In this document: positions 20,383 through 29,082 of the stretch, piece by piece
Numbering within the stretch: position 1 is the first letter of the stretch
Layout of the letters: the number at the start of each line of letters is the position of its first letter
Source of the DNA: Pelargonium nanum
Lineage: Eukaryota; Streptophyta; Magnoliopsida; Geraniales; Geraniaceae
NCBI GenBank assembly: GCA_036897485.1
Contig: JAYMTF010000859.1
Location: forward strand, 1 to 29,082
Reading direction: 5' to 3'
Length of the DNA stretch: 29,082 bases
Notes under the pieces: model-generated
Seen by the model: the letters and a program-made list of their open reading frames with translations, nothing else
Told to the model about the DNA's origin: nothing
Database searches by the model: none
Program-made: the position numbers and the translations under genes

Positions 20383-20396
20383 GAGTGAGGCTGAGA

Positions 20397-23300
20397 ATGA
20401 AGGCAACGAAGAGACCGATCCACGCGCTGTCGACATGGGTTCGGCGGCAGCCGCCGAAGGTGAAGGCGTTCATGGCCGTGGTGGCGGGAATGGCGGCGCT
20501 TGTGTGTCTGAGGATGATTGTTCACGATCACGACAACCTGTTTGTGGCTGCTGAGGCCGTACACGCCATCGGTATCTCCGTCCTCATCTATAAGCTCACA
20601 AAGGAGAAGACTTGTGCCGGTAAACAGTGCTTTTCCCAATTTAGGGTTCTCTGCATTTTGCGTTTTCTCTGTGTTTTGGGGTTTTTCTAGCTAGGCCCTG
20701 GTTCTTCTTGAGTTTTGTTTGTATATCTAGTACCTTGGATTTCGGTTTCGGATCGTGATGAGGCCGAGATATAGATAGCCCGATCATGTTGTTTGAGTTT
20801 GAAATCAATGTGATGAAATTATCTGTTCAATTCCCTGTGTAAACTGGTTGTAGCAGAGCTACCCACAATGAATTATGCCTGAAAATTCAATGGGTCTTTG
20901 GTATTTAGGGTTGTTGAAAAGGGGGTTTTGTTTTGTGTCTACAAAAATGTGATTTTTTTTGTTTCCCAGTGCTCTTCATGGTTGCATGTTGATGTCGTGT
21001 TGTACTTGTGCTGGTTTGTTTGATTGTTACCTGATTTAGAGCCTTAGAGGGAATGTGTGCTGTTCTGTTTAGATGTTGGCCTAGGATAAGTAATGTCTCT
21101 TTTGGGGTTCCATGAAAAAAAAAAAGCTACTTGGACAGCACTAGCTGGTAGTGCAATTGTCCTTTCCGATTTTCTTTGTTTGATGAAGTAGAAGGAATTT
21201 CCTGTAAAAAAATGAGTAAGAAACTATGTAAACCTCTAAACATGTGAAGGTGCAAAATGCTCTCTTTGTTTGCATGGATATTTTTCCTGGTGGTCTGAAT
21301 TTTGGAGGCAAAATCTTGGAACACAAATACAAGGGACATTCTGCAGAGTGATGGATCTATAGTGAGTTAGGTTTGTGTTTGTGCCAAGTAATATGGATGA
21401 TAGATTCTTAAGGTCACTTGACTGTGCTAAATTGAGCCCCAACTATTAAAGTATTCATATTTTATATGGACAAATTGTACTCTGTTAAGTCTGTTTGTTT
21501 GAATTTTGAAACTTTATCTCTCCTCATAGTAAAATACAAAATAATGGGTTACGGGTGGGCATGATAATGGTATGACATATTCTTTCTTCAACTTTGAGAT
21601 ATCTAAAATGAATGATAATTTCTCTTGATAACATTTAGCATCCATTTTTCTGCTATAGACTCCCAAAGCCAAGTATATAGACTTAAACTAGCATGCAGTT
21701 TGTAGTCACATATTCTGATATTCGGTTCAAATGTGGGTGAGGAATCACAGCAGTAGAGCACACCTGCAGCTACATGCATTTGGTTTATGACTTTATGTGG
21801 TTTCAGCAGTCTGATAGGGTTGCTATAATTTCATTTTTTTGCATGTCCAAGTCAACATATATAGAAGACTAAGAAAACTGTGAGGCTGGTGATGCTATCA
21901 TGATAGTATATATGTAGTTATGTAGCGCATATGTGCGTCTATACGAGATAACAAGTATACCTGCACATATAGAACTTAAAATCTTTAAAAGAAAGGTAAA
22001 ACGAACTCTAGTTATTATGCTTCTTGCTTGATTCCTTATAATAAATTGACACAATAAGGTCTTGTAATTTCTACTCATGTTGTTTCTCCTATAGATTTTG
22101 TGAATGGGATTTGTCTTGTTTATAACTCTCCCTGTCATTTGTTTGCAGGAATTTCACTCAAGACACAGGAACTAACAGCTATGTTCTTAGTTGTTAGGCT
22201 CTACTGCAGTTTTGTGATGGAATATGATATACACACATTACTCGATTCAGCAACTTTGCTGACTACTCTTTGGGTTATATATATGATACGGTTTAATCTG
22301 AAATCCAGTTACATGGATGACAAAGACAATTTTGCTATTTACTATGTGGTATGTTTCAGTCATTTGCATTTCATGAGTTTCTTATCTCTAATTTCCTCGT
22401 ATTGAATTATTGGTTGAACTTGTCTTACTTCCTATATATCTTCATAGCATCACATGTCTGTTTCCTCCATAAAGTCAGCATTTGTATGGGTAGATATGTC
22501 AGGTTATGTTTCTTCATGCACTGCTATCTTCTGTTGCATAAATCTTGCAAATGGAAAAAAAGTAGGGTATCAAAATGATAAACATATATGAGCCAGAACA
22601 AAGCAATGTCTTAAATACATGTGCGGATCATATAGCACAAGTCTTGTTTCTTCATTTTGAGTTATTTCATTTGAAGCTGCTTAAGTATACCTGATTGTTA
22701 AGATCTAAGTATACATATAAGAAGACAATCAATAAGCTTACCTTATAAATTCTTGTGCAACCTGATCTTCTTATTTCATTATTTGAAGTCTCTTAACCTG
22801 ACTATTCTCCAATTTGATATAGGCGATACCTTGTGCTGTTCTATCTCTACTTATCCATCCATCAACACAGCATCATATTTTCAACAGGATTTGCTGGGCC
22901 TTTTGTGTTTATCTTGAAGCTGTTTCAGTTCTACCACAGCTACGTGTCATGCAGAACACAAAGGTATCTCTCATCTATCACAATAACATTCATGCCAGAT
23001 TTTTAGATTGAATGGCCCATCTCTTCCCCCCTATCCGAGCTTTCAGTTGTGTCATGTGTGGCTTATGAGATGGTCGGTTTTGTTTCTTTAGCATTGGGAT
23101 TCAGGGTTGTACTTTGATTTGCTTCTTTGAACTTTTTCATTGGAACGATTATTGTATCTAAGTGTGACCTCAGGTTCACAAGTCCTTGTTTGTGGTTTCT
23201 ATAAAACTTTGCCTTTGAGGCCCCTTTCCTTTTTCCCTTTTAAGTTTTGAGTTATAAGTAGTTAGAGTTTAGTTACTTAATTATAATAAATAGTATGTAG

Positions 23301-24377
23301 ATGGCCTTCGTTATTTTTATCTTTCTAATACCTCCATCTCCTCCCTTAATTTTTTCAGATTGTTGAACCATTTACAGCGCATTATGTATTTGCACTGGGA
23401 GTTGCAAGGTTCTTGAGTTGTGCGCATTGGGTTCTCCAGGTTTGATCTTGAAGAAATTTTTATTGATTGTTTGATTTTGATACCATGTCTGAGGATATTA
23501 GGGAATTAGTGTGGATGTATAAATCAACTGGTTTGATTAGCTTTGCTAATGGAAATGATACATTCTAAGAATCAATGATAGTTGAGCAAGGCATGTCTAG
23601 GCATGACATGTATCTACTTCCAATAATGTGGAACATGTTGCATCTATCATTTTTAAATTGCACTTTCGACAACTGTTCTATAATTAATTAACGATAGACT
23701 ATGGCAACCTTTTCATGTCGAAGTTAACCTCTATATTTTTCATGCTCAGAAGTGCATGTTTCGTTTTCCTTTTAGACTAGAATTCTATGAATATATCATT
23801 TGTCTATGCTGAAATTGGTACGTTATTGGAAGTAGATACATTTACTTCACTGAAATTTAGCCTAAATTGTTAGTATTTGAGATACATTCTCATGTAAATA
23901 TTGAATTTAGATTAATCGAATAAGAGGAGAATGTAATATATTTATGTGCTACATCTACTTAAATGAGAAGTGCTTGTGCTACCTTTCATAGCACATGCTG
24001 GCGGATTGTTTATTAATTACTCCAACAATATTGGGTGTTTAATAGTTGATGATGATTTATAAGGTGAAGACTGAGTGTTTGTATGCTTAATCACAGGTTT
24101 TGGATACTCGAGGACGTTTGCTGACTGCTCTGGGTTATGGTTTGTGGCCTTCCATGGTTCTCTTATCAGAGATTGTTCAGACTTTCATCCTTGCCGATTT
24201 CTGTTACTACTACGTCAAGAGGTGGGTGAATCTTCCTTGATAGTTTACAAATGTCATTTTCTTTTATTTTACAGTCGAGCAAGTGAGCACTTGTTAACGG
24301 TGGTGTTTTTAACTTTTTCTTGTTGCAGCGTTTTTGGTGGACAACTTGTTCTTCGCCTTCCATCAGGAGTGGTGTGA
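20397..24377 (+). CDS. ERD2-related (KDEL/HDEL receptor-like) membrane protein
   Basis: Six exons join in frame: 20397-20619, 22149-22348, 22823-22963, 23359-23439, 24097-24221 and 24329-24377 (stop TGA), giving 272 residues. This matches the longer plant ERD2-related group (~270 residues) and not canonical ERD2 (~215). An N-terminal basic leader (MKATKRPIHALSTWVRRQPPK) precedes a first hydrophobic segment (residues about 24-40). ER-lumen-receptor blocks follow: AVHAIGISVLIYKLTKEKTCAGISLKTQEL (split over two quotes in the family: the LTKEKTCAGIS and KTQEL parts), LVVRLYCSF, EAVSVLPQLRVMQ, HYVFALGVARFLSCAHW and QTFILADFCYYYVKS. About seven membrane spans are expected, in the ER/Golgi. Canonical ERD2 retrieves HDEL/KDEL proteins; whether this longer branch does so is less certain. 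The start is the first ATG of the frame. Confidence 0.95.
23609..23840. mobile_element. Possible small MITE in intron 4 of gene 5
   Basis: An 18-base block, TGTATCTACTTCCAATAA (23609-23626), is repeated exactly in inverted orientation as TTATTGGAAGTAGATACA (23823-23840). The enclosed 232 bases are AT-rich and non-coding. This is the size and form of a MITE with terminal inverted repeats. No convincing target-site duplication is visible, and a simple inverted duplication is the alternative. Confidence 0.55.
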
Positions 24378-25362
24378 GTTTAATATACTATGCAGAGCTC
24401 AATGTTGTTTCAGAGAAGTTGGGTCCCTTCTCATCTCTCTTTTGAAGTTATATCGGGTAAACAAAGATGGTTTTGTATGTACACTATTGCAGACTAGAGT
24501 AATGGTAGATGGATCTTTAATATGAAGGCTAAAGGAGGGTTTGTTTTGTTAAAGTTCACCTCAACTTTGTACTTTGTACTTTGTAGTGTGAGCACTAAAG
24601 ATGTAGTAGATTTGAATGCATAATATATGTCTGGAGTTGAGCAGAGTCACGAGATTGAGGTTGATTCTATACACTAGCAATTTTCAGCTGCATCTCGTAG
24701 AAATTTATGCTCAATTTTACTGGTGTTACACATGCATACAGCTGTGATTGATGTCGTGTTATTATTGCCCTTCCCGTTTCTACTAAAGGAATGAACTGAG
24801 GGTGACGGGAGGGCACGGAACTTACTAGCAGCTTGTGTGTTTCCTGAAACTGACTCTCTTCTCTAGTGTTTGGGTTGGCAATGTGGGAGTGCCAGCCCAT
24901 GCTGCAAAGACTTTTTGTGAATATGATTGTTAAGTTGGCTTTTGCTCCTTGCTAAGCCTAATAAAAACATGCACTTTAGAGTTTGCTCAGCCTACGCAAC
25001 AGCTTTTTCAATCTATAGATATGTCTTTTTGGGTTTGGTAGTCGGCACAGCCATGGCTTGGTGATGACACTGGCCTACATATTAAGCTATAGTCCACTCC
25101 AAGCATCACTTATTTGAGTTGCTTAATTTGGCCTGCATCTCACTCTTTTGCTGCTCATTATTAGCTCAATCATTTCACTCATGCATATTTCAATATCACC
25201 TTGAAATCAGCTGTTTCTAAGTTATAATGGTTATTAAGGGCTTGCTCGGCAACAACAATAAGCCTCCTTGGCATGCGAAAGACAACTTCCTCAAACGTTA
25301 CAAATATAGAATCCCGTTATGAACTTGAAAGTCTCCATTTTTTTTAAACTTGACATAAAACG

Positions 25363-25548
25363 CGACGACTTAACTGAAATATAAGTCGCTTGATTCGCAA
25401 ATCTAATAACAAAATTAAAATTTATACTAGCTATATGCTCAGCAAGATTCAAGGTATCACTTACAATCAAACTGAATGCACTGATTTTATCCTCTCCTTC
25501 GATCTGCAGGGCTTTTATAACTTGAAGTGCATCAAAGTCTACCATAAA
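25363..25548 (-). pseudogene. Decayed RNase H-like (RVT_3-type) retroelement fragment
   Basis: The minus-strand frame reads MVDFDALQVIKAL, then AFSLIVSDTLNLAEHI, then INFNFVIRFANQATYISVKSS. This follows the end of the plant RNase H-like domain found in non-LTR retrotransposons and their domesticated relatives, whose pattern is E-x-D-x-x-x-V-V-x-A-L, a helix with LxxDIxxL, and then F-x-F-V-x-R-x-A-N-x-x-A-H-x-L-A-K. The A-N pair is kept but the usual histidine is tyrosine. No upstream part of the domain and no reverse transcriptase is present, so it is a truncated fossil. Confidence 0.6.
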
Positions 25549-25549
25549 A

Positions 25550-25656
25550 CAACTTCCAACAAAGAAAAACCAAACATCCAACAAAGGAAAACGAAACAAA
25601 ACTTCCAACATAGGAAGACAAAACCGAACTTCTAACAAGGGAAGACAAACCGCAAT
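25550..25656. repeat. Four diverged ~26-bp tandem units
   Basis: Units of the form ACTTCCAACAAAGGAAAACC/GAAACAA repeat about four times from 25550 to 25656, each diverged. In the minus-strand frame they encode repeated P-L/M-L-E/D-V blocks directly upstream of the RNase H-like fragment. Confidence 0.7.
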
Positions 25657-26899
25657 CTCCACTGAAAGAGTAACAACAAACTACAAAACCAATATAACTA
25701 CTAAAATACAATTTAAAACAGAAAAACGTGAAAATAATCAATCTATCTGTAGTAAACATACTCTCACAAACTAGCCAATAATGAAAGCTGACGTCCGCAA
25801 GTGGATTAAAAGAGATGAGAAAATAGTGACGATAAAACCAACAGATGAACAAAACTAATAAAATTAAATATGATAAATCTGTTATCATTCAAAAAAAATG
25901 AATGCGCACAAGTATTTAATCTAACAAAAGCTATCACAAGCTAAATTTATAAGACAAGAATTTTCCTTTAAGCATATAATGGAAATTGAAATTATTATAT
26001 TTTAGAAAAAGAATCGAGACCTCATAAACAAATGGATTGGATTGGATATGATTAACAGGACGAGAAGTATTATTGGCATATATTGTATGCAGCCAATAAT
26101 GAATAGGAAAGTACACAGCTGTGCACAGCTGTTAAGGTTTGCTTTTGAGGATGTTTCTAAAATTTCTACTCCTACTTCAGTCCTTGTCCTACGAAGAGGA
26201 TCCATATTCAATTCCCAATTAATGTTAAAATCATCTATCCACTCCAATCACTGTCTCAACTCTCATCCAAATCCAACCATACCTATACTTTCCATTTTCC
26301 ACTATTTAACAACTTAACTGTACGTATTTTGTGTAGTTAATTAAGTAATTAACAACACTTAATTAATTATTGCTTACTTGAACCATATATATAGATGTTA
26401 GGACCCATATCCACCGGCTTTTCTGTTTGCTACTGCAATACTATGGCCAATTATTGGGTAGTAGTGTAGTAGGTTTGGTTAATCTTTGTTTTTATGATAA
26501 TATATACTACTTGCCAAACCCAATTATCAGATACTGAGTTTGCGAACCATATATATTATTGGTTAGTTAGTTCTAAAACAAGTTGTATGTAAACCTCACC
26601 TACTATTGCTAATTAATGCTCTATAGCTGTCCTCTTTGATTAATTATGCTTTTCCTACAATTCAACATTTTAATGTATATGCACTACTCGTGGTATTGAT
26701 ATGTTCTCAAAGATTGGAGAACTCAAGAGTGATTTGGACTGTAGCTGCATGCTATCTATATAAATTATACATATGATTTTCGGACTTTTTAGAGTCAATT
26801 TCATAACACCAAATGCCATTTAGTAGAAGCAGCTTCACTCTTTTCTTAAGTAGATCCAAAACAGTATTTAATTATAAGATTAAAAGTAAAAAAAAGGTC

Positions 26900-27110
26900 G
26901 CACAAACTTTCAGAAAATTATTGTTTTAGTCTTTGTATTTTGAATAAGTTACATATATTACTCCCCGAATTTTAATATTATAGATTAATATGGTTTCTGT
27001 CATTAGCCATATTCACTTATTGTTAGCTCGGTTGACATAGCATTGATGCGTCATTTAAAAATAATTGACTAATAATTTTGTTGAATACGTGGCGCAGAAG
27101 TTACCATGAG
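26900..27110. mobile_element. Possible half of a foldback (Mutator-like) MITE
   Basis: The run CTTTGTATTTTGAATAAGTT, then ATTACTCCCC, then GGTTGACATAGCA and GATGCGTCA resembles one arm and core of the non-coding elements common in dicot intergenic DNA, like the element at 271-585. No matching second arm was found, so this is tentative. Confidence 0.25.
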
Positions 27111-28576
27111 TGTCACGACCTTGGCAGTCACCAAGGAGCCTTCCCTAACGAAGTATTGAATGTGTTCATACTCGGTTTCTCTGGTGACCAGAGTGCATGC
27201 GAATGTCTTCGATTATGGTCTACGTGAATGGTCCGAGAGGAGGTCTTGAGCTTGATCTTTTCTAGACCTTTGGTCACTTTCCCATACATGTTCCTATTTT
27301 ATTGGACGTCTTGATATATGATTTTTTGTGTAGCATTATATATTATATTAATGTATCAATTATAATCCTACATAAAAATAGAAGCGAGTTCTGTCCTACA
27401 CAATTAAGAAACAAGCAGGAAAAAAAATACTCTGTAATATATGTTATCATAATGAACATATATTATTCTGAATTTCTGATGTCTATACTTAAAAAAAAGA
27501 AGTATAATTTGTGATACGTAATTCTCTTATAATTAAATGAAGAAAACTAATAAATTAATAAAAGACAATTATTGTTTCAAAATAAATAAAAGACAATTAA
27601 TTTATAATGTTGCTTTTGTATATAAATCATAAGGAGTAATAAAGTAAACACTGCCAGCACAAACTAAAAAGATTATATACAGAGAAGGACCAACCTAAGT
27701 TTACTCATGAAACTGCAGTCCATTAGTGTCTATGCTACCTAATTATGTTTATGTGAAATTTTAGTACACTAATTTATCACGGTAAAATTGGTGCACAGTC
27801 ATATAAAACAACTTTAATGTAAATAAATTATTAAAAGTGAAGTTCGGTAAATAAATAATCATCCTAAAATAATGCAAATAACAAGAGTTTCGTGAACTTT
27901 GTAACATTTGTTTGTACTACAATTTTGATTTTTGAACACCAAATAAGTGATGATTAAGAACGGAAAAAAGCAAGCCATAAGAGCCCAAAAACCAACCACC
28001 AGGCAAAAGAGAAGGAGCCAAAGACTCCAGATGATTCCATTGGCTTTTTCTTTTACAATACCACAAACATTCATGATATTCTTGACAAGTCACTATTAGT
28101 ATTCCCCCACTTCTACTTTTCTTCCTTTTTGCCTTTTCAATTCCGCGTACAGACCGAAACTAATATATACACATAATAATAAAATCGAGAAAAAAATATA
28201 TTTAATCGGTCTCAAAACGAGTGTTATGCAGATTGTGGATCATCATGATCATGCATTAAGAGAGAAATACTGGTTATAAGGATTTGCTGATTCAAGTATA
28301 ACTAACATACTAAAAAAGAAAGAGAATACTCATTTTCAGACAAAAATCTAGGAGAAACATTACTCTCATTTTGGGAAGGAGAAAATATCCATCAAAGTGT
28401 ATGATAAAATGTTAGTTCACGATTTAACACTCATATATACTTGTTTCAGTAAATTTGTGGGTCCGCATCTATCTTCGTGTCTGATATGAATTTCAGTCGA
28501 TGGTCGAGACTGATTGCTATCAAAATAATATTATCCGGCCCGCCTAATTTGCATGCACCTACCCCAAAATTCTAGC

Positions 28577-28584
28577 TATAAATA
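28577..28584 (+). promoter_or_regulatory. TATA box of gene 6
   Basis: TATAAATA lies 75-82 bases upstream of the ATG at 28659, in CTATAAATAGC context, the standard plant TATA form. Transcription would begin near 28610, giving a ~50-base leader. Confidence 0.8.
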
Positions 28585-28658
28585 GCAACTCCCACTTCTC
28601 AAACCCAACACACCACACCTACAACATCAGTCACGGCTAGTTGCTACCTATAGCTAAG

Positions 28659-29082
28659 ATGGCCATCTCCAAGGTTTTCATTGCTTCACTCCTACTCTCT
28701 TCCCTTCTCGTCCTCAATCTCGTCGAAGCTGATCATCATGACACAACGGTAAAATTTCATGAACAAGCAAAATCATATAGTAGACTACTAGGCTCTATTT
28801 TTCTGCTCAGTTTCTTTTACTGCAAGCAATTAATTAACTACCACTTACTTAAATTCCATTCATATATGTACGCAGGTGGTCAACACAAGCGCCTCCCTCC
28901 TGGACAAGATTGGTACACACATGTCTCCACTTTTTTTAACCGTTGTGCTAGCTAATTAATTTTATATTAGTGATGCTATACTATATATTTGAAATGTGCA
29001 GACTGTGGTGGAGCATGCGCTGCCAGGTGCCGGTTGTCGTCGAGGCCTAGACTGTGCAAGAGGGCGTGCGGGACTTGCTGTT
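28659..29082 (+). CDS. GASA/snakin-family cysteine-rich secreted peptide (5' part, cut by window edge)
   Basis: Three exons are visible: 28659-28748, a 37-base microexon 28876-28912, and 29002 to the window end, joined in frame by GT...AG borders. The start MAISKVFIASLLLSSLLVLN is a signal peptide, with cleavage likely after VEA (about residue 24). A short variable linker follows (HHDTTVVNTSASLLDKI). The GASA domain then begins: DCGGACAARC, RLSSRPRLCKRACGTCC. Seven of the twelve conserved cysteines are in the window; the rest lie beyond 29082. The family comprises gibberellin-responsive secreted peptides involved in growth and defence (Snakin-1/GASA types). Which subfamily member this is cannot be decided without the C-terminus. 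Confidence 0.93.

Larger units (their letters stand above)
24378..28560. other. Long intergenic stretch between genes 5 and 6
   Basis: The first few hundred bases are the 3' untranslated region of gene 5; an AATAAAA word near 24959 is a possible poly(A) signal. Beyond that I find only repeat material: a decayed RNase H-like fragment (25363-25548, minus), a short tandem repeat beside it (25550-25656), an 18-bp palindrome (26115-26132) and a half-MITE-like stretch near 26900-27100. About 27110-27290 is less AT-rich than its surroundings and looks inserted, source unknown. The rest is AT-rich with no gene signal. Confidence 0.55.

Noticed and set aside
20355..20639. 94-codon minus-strand frame
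   Set aside because: Antisense to exon 1 and leader of gene 5, which is clearly ERD2-related.
28866..28955. Alternative frame through the GASA microexon (HKRLPPGQD)
   Set aside because: Exon 1 ends on a codon boundary, so the spliced frame is VVNTSASLLDKI, which runs correctly into DCGGAC; the other frame does not.
1..29082. CRISPR arrays, rRNA, tRNA or bacterial-type operons
   Set aside because: No regularly spaced repeats, no cloverleaf with A and B boxes at tRNA spacing, and all supported genes are intron-split plant nuclear genes.

Overview
The window is nuclear DNA from a flowering plant, most likely a eudicot. It is AT-rich, its genes are split by GT...AG introns, and the intergenic stretches carry plant-type MITE remnants. 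The protein families are plant-typical: GH100 alkaline/neutral invertase, ERD2-related protein and GASA/snakin peptide. I cannot name the species. There is no operon, CRISPR array, rRNA gene or recognisable tRNA gene.

Layout: 1-2400 has no gene. It holds a ~315-bp foldback (MITE-like) element near 271-585 and a cluster of diverged short repeats at about 1495-2160. Gene 1 (minus, 2409-3658, 4 exons, 299 aa) encodes an uncharacterised nuclear-looking coiled-coil protein with a DLNxxP (EAR-type) repression motif; a G-box palindrome and a telo-box lie upstream. 3890-7389 is gene-free and holds a Z-DNA-prone tract, an LTR-promoter-like stretch, a 22-bp perfect palindrome and a weak SINE-like stretch. 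Gene 2 (minus, 7390-11041, 4 exons, 292 aa) encodes an uncharacterised highly charged protein with three degenerate internal repeats; its 2.4-kb third intron carries a Stowaway-type MITE. Gene 3 (minus, 12415-15114, 5 exons, 357 aa) encodes an uncharacterised coiled-coil protein; its last intron contains an 87-bp tandem duplication.

Gene 4 (plus, 16400-19027, 4 exons, 567 aa) is a cytosolic-type alkaline/neutral invertase, head-to-head with gene 3. It carries two local tandem duplications, each copying a splice junction: a ~165-bp copy of the intron-1/exon-2 boundary (decoy acceptor) and a 63-bp duplication around the exon-2 donor (a second, in-frame donor). Gene 5 (plus, 20397-24377, 6 exons, 272 aa) is an ERD2-related (KDEL-receptor-like) seven-span membrane protein. 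24400-28560 is intergenic and has a decayed RNase H-like (RVT_3-type) retroelement fragment with a short tandem repeat beside it. Gene 6 (plus, 28659 to the window edge) is the 5' part of a GASA/snakin cysteine-rich secreted peptide gene with a clear TATA box.

The genes look functionally independent. Invertase feeds hexoses to the cytosol, the ERD2-like protein belongs to the early secretory pathway, and the GASA peptide is secreted. I found no new multi-gene system. The most rewarding targets are the splice-site duplications in the invertase gene and the three uncharacterised proteins. All exon models were built by eye from splice consensus and reading-frame continuity.
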